From Chiridota heheva (lineage: Eukaryota > Echinodermata > Holothuroidea > Apodida > Chiridotidae): 64,000 bases of DNA. The stretch is taken from NCBI GenBank assembly GCA_020152595.1, contig JAIGNY010004056.1, positions 62,001 to 126,000 on the forward strand, in the 5' to 3' direction. The notes under the pieces are model-generated. The model did not search any database, had not been told where the DNA came from, and saw only the letters and a program-made list of their open reading frames with translations. Shown here in pieces: positions 1 through 12,199 of the stretch (the stretch's first letter is position 1; every line of letters starts with the position of its first letter). A program made the position numbers and the translations under genes.

Positions 1-2334
1 TTTCGTTTAATATACAGGAACATACTAATAGAAGGATTACCCCCTTCGTACACACTTACTTCATTACAAGTTCCTTTTTATTTTCAAAATCACATTTTCC
101 CATTTTTTTGGTGGAAATTTCATGCAAATTAACAACCATGGATTCACATGCTATCTATATAGTTTAATGCTGTGGATTTTTTTTTTTACTTAGTACAAAA
201 CTGTAACGGACATAAAATCAACACAATGCTGTTAGCCATAAATTACTCTTTCAGGTTTTATGTTACAATATCTAACTGACAAAGTGGAATATACGACCTT
301 TACCTACTCAACGATAAAAAAGGGGTCGTTTTTATACGAAAACTACACATAAATTCTCCACAGTTAGCTTTGAACCAAAATCAAAGCTTGTTGAATAACA
401 CTTTGCTCAGCACCCAAAATTGTACATTTTCTACATACTTTGAATAAATTGTACCCCAACCCCTTTATCCAAACCTGCTTTATCGCAGCGGTATGGACTC
501 TAAACAAAATTTGCACTATTTATTACAACAGAAAACACAGATACTTTAGGTATCTTCACTTATGCTTATAGTAACAGATACAAAATATATGGGGAATGTG
601 CTATATCAACACACCCAAACAAAAAAAAAAACAAAAAAAATTTATACAAAAATGAACAACTTAACACAATTTTAAAAACAATATTGGATTGGGTGAATAT
701 GATTGGCTATCAAAAGTTGGAAAAAAATAAATAAAACAAATATTCTGGAAAGAAAACTATTTAGAAATCATCAAATTTTCAGTGGTGAAATTATTGCAAG
801 ATGTTAAGGAGAAATACAGTAATGTGGCATCAACATAGTGAAAGAATTTCTAGGAAAAGGTGAAATCTAGAAGGCAAGAACTGAGAACGGTACTTGCCAA
901 AGGAAATTAATGGAAAGAAATGGGTCTCACATTGATAAGGCAACAGGGTTCAACCACACAGGGATCATGGATACACAGATGGTTATTCCCCCTCCCTAAA
1001 ATTTCTCTCCCCCCTGGTTAAGGTGGGGGAGGGGGATTTGGCTAAAAGATTTTCATTGAGATCACAATTTAGTATCTATTTACAATCCCCCCTTCCGTCT
1101 ATATATCTTCCCTCAAAAACAACGACGAGGAAAGAAGCTGGTTTGATGTTTTTGCCTTCAAGGTAAACCCTAGAAACTTCAAACAAAGCAATGACTTGAG
1201 TTGGAATACAGATGGTTCTTAATCAATTCTAGACAGATTACAAAGAGTATGAATCTAAAATGGAACTACAACACACAAGACTGCATGGTGTTATTTTAAA
1301 GAGACTAAAATGACCATTTCAAAGATTAAAAATGCAAGAAAATCACCAGGGTCCCTAAAAGAATCATTACAGGAGCTGATGGCTGAAGAGTCAGAGCATA
1401 TTTCTCTAGAGTCTCAAGAATATTCCAACATACTTTTCATGCATGTAATGATGGTACTGCAAACCTTTGATACCAATGTTCAAATTCATCATAATTTTAT
1501 AAAAACATAAGTAATTTTCAACGACGTGAATATCAAAAATTAAGACCTGTGTTATTTCAAAACTCCTCTGACTTATCAAAAATAGACGCCCTCATTTTTC
1601 AGCGGAGAGCTCCATTAATTACCTTTTCTGTGTGTGATGATTGACAGCTGGTTTGAACCAATCACTGCACGAATTTGTCTAGCAACAAAATCTGCTTAAC
1701 TTAGTGGGGTAAACATGTTACGCGGTACTGGTACAGTACAGCTAGCTAGCGGCGTATGCTTATGTAGTCAATGCAATTTACTGTACAAAACAAATTTCAG
1801 CACACATATACTGAGTGACAGAAAAATGTTGAACAGAAATTGCGCTTACAGGCCCGCTGCAGGCTTTGTAAATCTGATTGCTGTTACCCAATACAGTAAC
1901 CAAACTGAATTTTGTTTATCCCATTTGCTAAAAACTCTAAAGATCCGGAGAAGTGCCATAAATGAATCAAAGTTTGCGGCAGGCCTGGCGAACATCTAAA
2001 TGTCAATGCATTGGTAATGCACGATTGCGGATTTGAGGTTTGTTTGCCCCACCTTGTTACCGCGGTGGGTGTGGCTTATTTCATAACTCAGAGACGTAAA
2101 ATGAAATCATCATCCCCCCGGTATATTTCCTTCATTTTAACACTTAGTCTCCCAATTCATCACACACAGAATCCTGATGCTGACCAAATTTAGTCAATAA
2201 TGATTACAAACGTTTCAGAGAACAAATTGCAGATGGCAAGACCAATCATGTGTACACCAGAGATCAGTCATAACCACTGCGTGTGGCAACACATGTACAC
2301 CAGCAGCTTCACACTACCTGCTAGGCTGTACACA
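1..2334. other. 3' flank, no gene recognised
   Basis: AT-rich sequence downstream of tomosyn. Only short unrelated reading frames on both strands, with no domain, motif or codon bias I can defend. It could be far 3' UTR or intergenic. Confidence 0.5.
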
Positions 2335-2503
2335 GTGGCGTAACTAAAGGGGGGCAGCCACCCACAGTTAACTTATTGGGCATGGCCCAGGTCCTATAAA
2401 GGGGACCCATAAGAAAAATATACCATTATACCTATATACCATAGTGGCCGGCAGGGCCCCATTCGTCCCGGCCTGTAGGGCCCTAGCTACGCCATTGGCT
2501 GTA
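2335..2503. mobile_element. Short TIR element (CAGTGGCGTA type)
   Basis: It starts CAGTGGCGTAACTAAAGG and ends CCTAGCTACGCCATTG, imperfect inverted ends, with a GC-rich interior containing GGCCGGCAGGGCCCC. Ends of the CAGTGGCGTAGC kind mark short non-autonomous DNA transposons in many invertebrates. No protein is encoded. Confidence 0.6.
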
Positions 2504-3055
2504 CAACATGTGAAAGAAATGTCTTTACACAACTCTGCTCCACTTAATCACTTTGGAAATAACATGCATCTAAATGAAATTTAAAATTTTCGTTAAAATA
2601 ATCTTGTAGGTTAACTCTATAAGCCTTTACTTGTCCAAAATATACTAAAAGCCTATCAAATACACTTGTAACTCACCCTCAACTACAAAATTAACTTTTA
2701 AACATTCCAATACAAAGAAATACTGAATGTACAATAAACGAGGCACCAAAATGACAATCTTTGCGTATGATGTAAATAATATGATGACGCACTAAATATA
2801 CACATTCTGAACAAATGTCTGTCAATCTTTTCTCAGAATATGAACACAAATGGCTGTATGTATTTACCGCATTATCAATACACCTTCATACCATCATATC
2901 ATTTCACGGAGAAAAATAAATACCATTCATTTGGCATTCCAAAATATTGCAACTACTTTAAATACCACGTTCATCATTTGGATTTCTATGCCTTTTTCCC
3001 TTCCTGTGTTTCTCCAATAGATGCCACTAATTACATTGAAAGTTACCTTACCCTA
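2504..3055. other. Non-coding flank, nothing recognised
   Basis: AT-rich; a short reading frame covers part of it but has no recognisable content. Confidence 0.4.
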
Positions 3056-3299
3056 AAAACAGCTTCTATTTTCAAAATGGATTTGTATTTTCAAAATGGA
3101 CTGGAATAAAGCCTTCACATTTACCATTATACTCTTTTTGGGTGCCTTAATAAACTCTGTACCAGAATAACAAACACTTTTTTTTTATTATTCTAATACA
3201 GAGTTTATTAAGTACCAAAAAAGAGTATATAGTCAATGTGAAGGCTTTATTCCAGTCCATTTTGAAAATACAAATCCATTTTGAAAATAGAAGCTGTTT
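3056..3299. repeat. Long near-perfect inverted repeat (hairpin)
   Basis: Arms of about 113 bp (3056-3170 and 3187-3299) around a loop of about 16 bp, with few mismatches. Each arm contains a tandem pair of TTTTCAAAATGG motifs. It may be a foldback element or a recent inverted duplication; transcripts through it would form a long duplex. Confidence 0.85.
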
Positions 3300-4003
3300 A
3301 AACAAAATATTCACTATATGGAAGATGTGCATCTTTACAAAAATAAACAGGAAAACTATGGAAAAAATAAAGTGCCAGAAAAATAAGAAGAACTGAAAAT
3401 TAGAGCTGCAAAGGGCATAAAGCATAACATTCAAGCTACATAAACACTTTAGTGTACTATAGAATACTAAGATACACTAAACTATATTATAGTATAGTAG
3501 TAGTATAAAACACTAATCTATACTATAGTATTGTAATTCTATAGTACTAAAACATATCGATAATAGCATGTTAAGTCCTGATACCACACTCTCTCCATAT
3601 ACAAAGTAAAAATAAACTTGATCTCTTTATAGACAAACTTATTACTCACTTTTTGACCTTGAAAATATTCAAGCTTAAGTACATTCTGTAATTTTTCATA
3701 TATACATATAATTTTCCCTAGATGGCAACCAATTTGAGAAAAACTTGATACAGTCCTTTTGCTGTATAGAATGTAAACTGAAAGGAATGACAATAATCAT
3801 ATACATGCAAGGTAGAAAAAACAATGATATGCAATTTTGACTACAATGAGAGTAATATATATATATATGAAAGATACTGAAGTCATCTTATGAATTGCAC
3901 AAAACTTTCGGCAATTTTAAAAATGAGTGATGACATGAAAAACAAATGAATTGCAAATTCTGCTTTAACAGCCTGAGAAGGACTGCCAACTATTGTTTCT
4001 GCA
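3300..4003. other. Non-coding flank with a TA-rich palindromic patch
   Basis: Around 3445-3545 there are many short self-complementary pieces such as ACTATAGTAT and TACTATAGTA. Nothing else recognised. Confidence 0.4.
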
Positions 4004-4240
4004 TGAAAGGGGAAGAGAGAAGAGGGGAGGTAAGAGGGAGGGGGATGAGGGGAGGGGGATGAGGGGAGGGGGATGAAGGGAGGTGGATGAGGCAAAAGGG
4101 ATGAAGGGAGGTGGATGAGGCAAGGGGGATGAAGGGATGGGGTAAGGGGGGATGAAGGGAGGGGGATGAGGGAAGGGGGATGAAGGAAAGGGGATGAAGG
4201 GAGGGGGGTGAGGGGAGAAGGATTAGGGGAGGGGGGCTGA
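4004..4240 (+). repeat. Polypurine G-rich tandem repeat
   Basis: About 235 bases, almost all purine, built from variants of GAGGGAGGGGGATGA (15-17 bp). The many GGG and GGGGG runs could form G-quadruplex or triplex DNA on this strand (inference). The complementary proline-rich frame (PHPPP) is an artefact. Confidence 0.85.
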
Positions 4241-4769
4241 GTAATCTAAAATGTTTTGCAACATTTTAAATGACTGAAATACCATCCCCACACCTGCTGG
4301 ATATCAGAGCACCAGCATCTTTCCCCTCCTTTCACAATGACTTTATTCACAAAAAGTATTTTATCTAGAATAAAAATGAATAATACAAAGAAACATTCAT
4401 GTCAACACAGGTGGTCTGATATTCCAAACACTCACAGGACTTAAGATTGAAAATCTTTCATCAAATTAATAATCAACTGCAAAGGTAAATTACAAGAGAT
4501 ATCTACTCAAGAATTAATATTCAAGAGCAAACATCAGCAAAATCTCTTTACAACCAAAATGCAGAATCCTTTTGCAGGTGGTTTATACGAATCTTGGCAG
4601 ATAAGCACAATAATCAAAATGCACCATGTATTCGGATTGACATACCAAAAAAATTGTTTGATCAAATAATTCACTAGAAAATTCAGGTAAATATTTAGAA
4701 ACTTTGTAGATCTGTTCCTAATATCATACTTCAATTTTAGGCTGCAGGTAATTCTCATGCGCAATATAC

Positions 4770-5092
4770 GCTTTGAAATTTTTCATACAAGTGGGTAGAA
4801 ATATACAGATTTAAACAATGGTATTGCTTTAGGGGTCAATACTGTGGAATGATTATGGACGATTTACAGAAACCTTTAAACTATTTTCCCTATAATGCAA
4901 AGTTCTACTTTTATTTGGACTTAAATGAACTTTAAATCTGTTTACCCTATAACATGTAAAGACTTTATGCAGCAAGGAATTCTGGAACAAAACTGGAAAC
5001 TTCAAATTTATCATAGAATTGGGCAGAAATATACAGATTTATACAATGGTATTGCTTTAGGGGTCAATACTGTGGAATGATTATGGCTGATT
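4770..5092 (+). repeat. Direct repeat pair, about 90 bp each
   Basis: The copies at about 4770-4862 and 5000-5092 share GGTATTGCTTTAGGGGTCAA and flanking sequence, offset by 230 bp. The spacer resembles neither copy. The rest of 4241-6274 holds nothing recognised apart from pyrimidine/purine-rich patches near 5640-5815. Confidence 0.7.
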
Positions 5093-6274
5093 TATACAGG
5101 CTTCACATAGTGCCTTCTGGTGGCTAAAACAAATGAAACTTGGAACGAACCTACTATGCCTTACTCAATAATGCATTTATCAGAATGCTGCAGGGGTAGC
5201 ATGTGAAAGCAGTGTCAAAGAACATAACAAATATGCACACTTGCATCTCTATAATATCAACATAATTATGGTTATCAACAATGAATGTATTTTAAAACAC
5301 CATACATTATTTACTCCATTTAATTGATAAAATCACAAATTTGGATAACAATTTCTTGAATACTTAGATATTTTCATGGTTTACGATATAATCTCTTAAC
5401 ACCTGATGTTACGTCCAGTTATCACTTATCCATTAAAGAATGGAAACAAATTTGTGAGCTTGAAAAATACAACTCAAACTTAATATGCAATTTGTACATG
5501 GTTCTTTAACATAATTCAATATTCTTCTTTAAAAGCTAGTTAGGCAGCAAACTGTTGTAGCTGTGCATGGATATTTGGGGTTGAATGATATACACCACAT
5601 ATAATAGCTAGCCTACAAGAGATCATTTGGCGACTACACATGAGCATAGGGGAGGGGAAGGGGAATTTTCCCCCACGAGATTGCTTTCCTCCTACTTCCC
5701 CTCAGAGAGTTTTATTATGTGAAATATTTTGTTCGATTGATAGGCCCATGCCCCCTCATGAGACAAAACTGCCCCTCTCTTGGCCCCCAGCATCGAAATC
5801 CTGGTGCCACCACTGTGCCAGAGTTAACGAAAACATACACGAAATGTTTATCACACAGTATATTCCAATAACAACAATAAAACGGCTGTTTATTGAAACT
5901 ATTTGAGAATAAATCAAAATAATAATACTTATTGCAGGTTTCTTTTGTATATATATTTCACAGGTTGTATAGAAAACACAGACTGAATACTATGGAGCTC
6001 TTTATAAATGTAGCTACTGCCCCATCTATTAACCATGTACTTTCAGAATTTTCACTTTATAAATCAATAACATCAACCATTGTGCATTGTTTCAGCAGAG
6101 AATTTGTCCTTAAATTAAACATAAATCTTACGCTGAAGTAAAATAAGCTGACCCTTAAAACTCTGGCGCCCTTACTAATGGATACAACATTGTATTACAC
6201 AACAAACTGGAATAAATTCTGTGCTGTTACTTTACATCACACATTCATACTTTTTCATTTGTGCCTGAATATAA

Positions 6275-6424
6275 CTAATTAATTATATACCAATTCTGGT
6301 GTGATTTCATGCCGCCAATTTCAATGCCATGCAGTTTCTCTATCTTTTCAACCATGCTGTAAAAATTATTGTCGGACATTTCAACAGTCTGCAATCTCTC
6401 AAACAAGTTCTCAATGATTTGCAT
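6275..6424 (-). CDS. Small open reading frame, 49 aa, unrecognised
   Basis: ATG at 6422-6424, TAG at 6275-6277. The peptide begins MQIIENLFERLQTVEMSDNN and continues FYSMVEKIEKLHGIEIGGMK, then ends WYIIN. It has heptad-like hydrophobic spacing and a balanced charged composition, unlike the surrounding frames. No family is recognised, and no good splice acceptor is seen upstream, so it may be a small protein, a last exon of another minus-strand gene, or chance. Confidence 0.25.
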   Translation of the reverse strand: MQIIENLFERLQTVEMSDNNFYSMVEKIEKLHGIEIGGMKSHQNWYIIN

Positions 6425-6535
6425 GTTTCATAATTGTAGTGTCAACACAACAGTGTAAACACATTTTAAAAGACACAACACAATTTCATCCACACAGATT
6501 AAAAAAATATTTTCTATTCACTTTTCAAATAAAAT

Positions 6536-7111
6536 ACAGTATTCAACATATTAAGTGCCGCGCCTCTAATTAAGTGCCCACCCAACACTGTCTGACTGAT
6601 ATCATAATCCATTTGATTAATATAATACTTAATATAAAGACTTAAAATATTCAAGTTTTGCTACATTCTTTGTTTATTTTGCGTGTGACGCTCACACTAT
6701 TTTGGAGTTGGTTATTGTGGGGCTTGTAAACCAGTTCCCACATATGTACAAGGCAGTTCCAATAGTCCACTGAATAGCACACTGTACACGGACCCCTGAC
6801 CAAGGAGGAAGCTTTGGGCCTAAAAAGCGGCATAATTTTTTCCGGTCAGTGGCGTAGCCAAGGGGGTAATGGAGGGGGGGGGTGGGGATGGGTACCCCAC
6901 ACACACAAACACTATTTCAAGGAATGTTTCAAAAATTGGGATAATTTTTGTTTTTGATATCTTTTTTTGCTTTAAAAAACAAAATTGCCTTCAGAAGTGG
7001 GCTAAATATGAACACTTTGTCTTGGGAGGGGGTCTAGGACCTTCTCGGGGCCCTTACTTTTTTAAAGCTGGCTACACCACTGACCCGGGTGCTTATTACG
7101 TCAAATACGGT
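6536..7111. mobile_element. MITE with ACCGTATTC-type ends, interrupted
   Basis: Left end ACAGTATTCAACATATTAAG, right end TCAAATACGGT. The left 300 bp match the complete element at 8932-9252 (shared CCAT/TTTGATTAAT, TTGCTACATTCTTTG and TGGTTATTGTG). The right half is interrupted by a second transposon at 6846-7083. Confidence 0.75.
6846..7083. mobile_element. Short TIR element nested in a MITE
   Basis: Ends TCAGTGGCGTAGCCA and TGGCTACACCACTGA are inverted copies with one mismatch, 238 bp apart. The interior has a G-rich run. Flanks TCCGG and CCCGG may be an imperfect target duplication. It splits the older MITE at 6536-7111. Confidence 0.75.
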
Positions 7112-7574
7112 ACATAGAATAATCTTATCTTATTAGAGAAAGCAAATTGAGCAATGATACACTTAACCTGTTCTATAAGCAAGCATTGATCAATAGGCTA
7201 CAGTGTATTATTGCACAATGATACATTACACAGAATACCTATAAAACAAAGCCCAGAATACCCTTCAGTGTATTTGTTGTTAGATCGAGTTAGTTTAGGC
7301 AAGGACCATTTGAGTTGTATTTTTCAACAAATACAATTTCAGCAAATTTGGCAAGTTTTAAGATGATTGATTTGTTTGGAGGTTTACAATGTCCTGACAG
7401 GGCTTCATTGGGATATAAACATCAAGACGTTAACAGCTGTTTTGTTTAATCAGTTGTGCAGCACTGGTTGGTGACCCACCAGGAATCAAACCAGGTATGC
7501 TAGGGTGAAAAGCTTATTATTTTGAGAAGTTCTAAAGAGTTAAAACTGTTTGGGAGATTACCTGTTCCAGATCA

Positions 7575-7640
7575 ATGAAGATGACAAATAGATGACAAAT
7601 AGATGACATATAGATGACATATAGATGACATATAGATTAA
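7575..7640 (+). repeat. Short tandem repeat, 13-bp unit
   Basis: Five units of ATAGATGACATAT-like sequence. It lies in otherwise featureless flank (7112-7690). Confidence 0.7.
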
Positions 7641-7689
7641 ATCTACATTTCCTGAAAAAATAATCAAATATCAGATCACACTACTTCCC

Positions 7690-8085
7690 AACTGCATGTG
7701 AGTTTTTTTCCCAAAACACTTCTTTAGATTCTTTGAAAATGAATGGTCTCTTTCTAAATTACTGAAAGCAGTTTTTGTTTCATTATTGAGTTGGTATCAC
7801 ACGCACTTTACAAGAACATGCTTTGTCCATCTGCTCATGAATCTTACACTCTAAATGTAAGGGAAAAACTTTCACTATCTAGAAATATATAATCAATTAT
7901 CTTGGATCTGCAATGATGACATCACATTTTGAACCACAACTTTGTTTTTCAACACAATGGTGAAATCTTTGAAGTGCAATAACTCCTAAACGGAATAAGA
8001 TATCAGCATTTTATTCACCAATTTGTTTATTCAAGTCCCCTATAAAGTGAATGAACGTATGATTTCAATGGAATATTCTTTTAAC
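7690..8085 (+). mobile_element. Dispersed repeat ending GGAATATTCTTTTAA
   Basis: Closely resembles 44570-44895 and 63235-63497: shared GCACTTTACAAGAACATGCT, ATCTTGGATCTG, AATAACTCCTAAAC and GAATAAGAT. The right end matches the inverted end AAAGGAATATTCC of the family at 43640-44219. Non-coding; probably a MITE. Confidence 0.6.
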
Positions 8086-8931
8086 TTAAGATTGACACAA
8101 ATGGAACTACACCTTTGAAGGACAAATATAACACCTTCTAATAGACAGTATTAAAAGGCAAATGAACTACATCAATTTACACCAATTTGCTGATTAAATT
8201 AAATTGAAACATTTTTGAAAAGATGATTTATGAAAAAAAACATCGGCTAGAAATATTTTGCTTTGCTTTGAAACAAGGTTGGCAGGGACTGTGGTACTTA
8301 AATGCCCGATGTATAATCTAGTGTTTGTGGCAGTTATATAATTATGGTTTTGAACATGGCAATTGCACTTATATAAGCTGGTAAATGACCATAAGACCCT
8401 CACAGGTAGTTACTTACGAAACATGTGTAGCACAAACTTGGAGTAATATTCATGTCAGCACTGACCCATGACTTGTGGCACTTCAATAACACAAATCCTT
8501 TTTCCTCCAACAACTTTAAAACCATAAAACTATGTCAACAAATGATCCTTCTAACTGCACTGACAAAAACTCAAATAATTTCACATACATGAAAATAGAA
8601 GAGAAAGAAGGTGCTCTCTTGGCATTTTCAACATCTTTCCTTAAACAAGACGTATACAGAATCCATTTGTTTTATTTTGAAAAGATTTTCTTAATTCCAC
8701 CACAAAAAAAAGTCGCAAAATTCTACCATTTCTACTTATTACTCATTCCCCAAAAAACAAATAACTTGAGATTAACAACAACAAAAGATCATTCTCTTTT
8801 AAAATAAATTTGCAAAAACAAAAGTATTAAAGCCAAGTTTTTTCACGTTTCTAAAGCTTTAAGTTTATGTTGAAGAATTACACCTGACCTGATATATAAG
8901 TAGCTCACATGTAACATTTCCTCGTTATTTA
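8086..8931. other. Non-coding flank, nothing recognised
   Basis: AT-rich; short frames on both strands without recognisable motifs. Confidence 0.4.
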
Positions 8932-9252
8932 CCGTATTCAACGCATTGAGCACCTGCTCTAAATAAGCGCCCACTCAACATTTTTTGACGGATAACACAA
9001 TTTATTTGATTAATCTGAACACTTAAAATACTCAAAGTTTTGTTACATTCTTTGCTTATTTTGAGTGACGCTCATGATGGTTTTGTGATGGTTATTGTGA
9101 GGCTACATAACCAGTTTACATATGTACATGCATGGCAGTTTGAACACTGAACACTGCCAGAGCATGCACGCTTATTAGGAAAAAACTTCAGACCTAAAAA
9201 GTGGTGCAATTTTATTTTGTAAAGCCCCGGCACTTAATATGTTGGATACGGT
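8932..9252. mobile_element. Complete MITE, about 320 bp, ACCGTATTC ends
   Basis: Left end ACCGTATTCAACGCATTGAG; right end GGCACTTAATATGTTGGATA followed by CGGT, an imperfect inverted repeat of the left. Other copies lie at 6536-7111, 20115-20275 (fragment) and 58573-59046. No coding capacity. Confidence 0.75.
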
Positions 9253-9288
9253 ATTTCCATTTTTAAAACCACAAGCATAAGGTTATGC

Positions 9289-11034
9289 TTCCTTTGTCAA
9301 TAGCTCTATGTAGTTCCTTTGTCAATGGCTCTATAGAGTTCCTTTGTCAATGGTTCTATATAGTTCCTTTGTCAATGGCTTATATAGTTTGTTTGTCAAT
9401 GGCTCTATATAGTTCCTTTGTCAATGGTTCTATATAGTTCCTTTGTCAATGGCTCTATGTAGTTCCTTTGTCAATGGTTCTATATAGTTTGTTTGTCAAT
9501 GGTTCTATATAGCTCCTTTGTCAATGGCCCTATATAGTTTGTTTGTCAATGGCTCTATATAGTTTGTTTGTCATTGGCTCTATATAATTCCTTTGTCAAT
9601 GGCTCTACATAGTTCCGTTGTCCATTGCTCTATATAGTTCCGTTGTCCATTGCTCTATAGTAATAGTTCCTTTGTCAACAGCTCTATATAGTTCCGTTGT
9701 CCATTGCTCTATATACTTCTGTTGTCCATTGCTCTATAGTAATAGTTCCTTTGTCAATGGCTCTATAGTAATAGTTCCTTTGTCAATGGCTCTATATAGT
9801 TCCTTTGTTAATGGCTCTATTGTAAAAGTTCCTTTGTCAATGGCTCTAAAGAATTAGTTCTTTTGTTAATGGCTTTATAGTAATAGTTCCTTTGTCAATG
9901 GCTCTATGGTAATAGTTCCTTTGTCAATGGCTCTATAGTATTAGTTCCTATGTCAATGGCTCTATGGTAATAGTTCCTTTGTCAATGGCTCTATAGTAAT
10001 AGCTCCTTTGTCAATGGCTCTATAGTAATAGTTCCTTTGTCAATGGCTCTATGGTATTAGTTCCTTTGTCAATGGCTCTATAGTAATAGTTCCTTTGCCT
10101 ATGGTTCTATAGTAATAGTTCCTTTGTCAATGGCTCTATAGAGTTAGTTCCTTTGTCAATGGCTCTATAGTAATAGTTCCTTTGTCAACGGCTCTATGGT
10201 AATAGTTCCTTTGTCAATGACTCTATGGTAATAGTTCCTTTGTCAATGGCTCTATAGTAGTTAGTTCCTTTGTCAATGGCTTTATGGTAATAGTTCCTTT
10301 GTCAACGGCTCTATGGTAATAGTTCCTTTGTCAATGACTCTACAGTGATGGTTCCTTTGTCAATGGCTCTATGGTAATAGTTCCTTTGTCAATGACTCTA
10401 CAGTAATAGTTCCTTTGTTAATGGCTTTATGGTAATAGTTCCTTTGTTTGTCTATGGATGGCTTTGTCTGATAGTAATAGTTCCTTTGTCAATGGCTCTA
10501 TAGTAATAGTTCCTTTGTCAATGGCTCTATGGTAATAGTTCCTTTGTCAATGGCTCTATAGTAATAGTTCCTTTGTCAATGGCTCTATAGTAATAGTTCC
10601 TATGTCAATGGCTTTATGGTAATAGCTCCTTTGTTAATGGCTCTATGGTAATAGCTCCTATGTCAATGGCTCTATAGTAATAGTTCCTATGTCAATGGCT
10701 CTATAGTAATAGTTCCTTTGTCAATGGCTCTATAGTAATAGCTCCTTTGTCAATGGCTCTATGGTAATAGTTCCTATGTCAATGGCTCTATAGTAATAGT
10801 TCCTATGTCATTGGCTCTATAGTAATAGTTCCTTTGTTAATGGCTCTATAGTAATAGCTCCTTTGTCAATGGCTCTATGGTATTAGTTCCTATGTCGATG
10901 GCTCTATGGTAATAGTTCCTATGTCGATGGCTCTATAGTAATAGTTCCTTTGTTAATGGCTCTATAGTAATAGCTCCTTTGTCAATGGCTTTATAGTAAT
11001 AGTTCCTATGTCAATGGCTCTATAGTATTAGTCC
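9289..11034 (+). repeat. Minisatellite, 25- and 29-bp units, 1.75 kb
   Basis: About 60 tandem units built on TTCCTTTGTCAATGGCTCTA. The left third uses a 25-bp form ending TATAG, the rest a 29-bp form ending TAGTAATAG, so a variant with a 4-bp insertion has taken over. The array starts 37 bp after a MITE end. Confidence 0.95.
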
Positions 11035-11138
11035 TTTTATTGCTCTTAGGATGTTGTTTCTGTATCTAACAACAGTAAAGTACAGACCTTGTGATGTGAT
11101 TTCTATGGGTTAAATTCTACATAAATTGACAAAAATTG

Positions 11139-12199
11139 TAACCCTTACTCTACCAGGGCTTTGAACTTTGGTTGGAGTGGAAGCTAAGATATTTATCTTT
11201 TGAGTGATGAAAGCCAAATATCATATTATTAAAAATATGCAAAATAAGCAAATTTTAGCTAAAGTTGGTCAGCAAATGGTCAATTTTTGCACTAGTATAA
11301 CTTCTTGTCAATATTGAAAACAAAGATTTGTGTTACATATTTAGAATCTTTTCAAATTTTCTTTTCAATGATGCTAATCTAGAATTTTTAGAAAGAAAAG
11401 AAAGATAAAAAAAAAAAAATGATTTTAGTTAAATGACCCTGAAAACTGCAGCAGAAAAATTATAACGCAGTAGTCTCCGTGAGACTCAAACCTGGTGCGC
11501 TCGGGAGTTGGCTGCTATTCCATTCCACTACACTACATGATCATTGAAAATGCTGTGGTGAATTATAATTATTATAGGAAAGGGTCCAAATGACCAAATG
11601 AAGAGGAAAGGAAGGAAGGGGGAGGGGGATATGCTTTATTTATATCAAATGATAGGTAATTGCAAGCAATTTCAAACGGCAGTTTAACGAAGCATGTGCG
11701 ATGTACGGTTTTAGTACACAATTTTTTAAGTAAAAAAGGGGTAAAAAACGGCAGAAATTTTGAAGAATTTCTCCAGAACAAATGATTGCAGGTAGGGATT
11801 ATAAGAATTAGACCAGAAATAAATATTATCATGTATTAGGATTTGCAGGTTTGATTTTGCAGCAAAAATGTGATCTTGAAGTTATTGTAAGATTTAAAAA
11901 ATTAAAACAAACTTTTTTTGTCAATTTTCGAGTTTTACCCATTTTCAAGCTACTTTTTCTCAAAATTCTTTAATACGACCCATAAAAAAGTTACATTTTG
12001 TGAAAGAAATATCCGAGTACTTTAAAAAATAATTACCATAAAGATTACTTTTAAAGTGAAAGGTTTTGGTAAAGGCCCCTTCTAATTTTTGAAAAATTAA
12101 AGAAAAGGTGTTTTGAAACAAAATGGTGGGGGAAGCATTGAAATACCTGATTTCATTCAGGTTTATTGCTATAACGCAGCGTGGTAGAGTAAGGGTTTA
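11139..12199 (-). mobile_element. 1.06-kb TIR element with internal tRNA-like promoter, copy 1
   Basis: Ends TAACCCTTACTCTACCAGGG and GTGGTAGAGTAAGGGTTTA are inverted copies. At 11466-11545, minus strand, a tRNA-like segment carries a box B-like GGTTTGAGTCTC (11481-11492) and a box A-like TGTAGTGTAGTGG. A second copy in the opposite orientation is at 17303-18392. No transposase frame; an internal tRNA-derived SINE within a DNA element is one reading. Confidence 0.7.

Noticed and set aside
1120..1165. Possible plus-strand exon reading RSWFDVFAFK before GTAAAC
   Set aside because: No convincing acceptor, too short, no matching neighbour exon.
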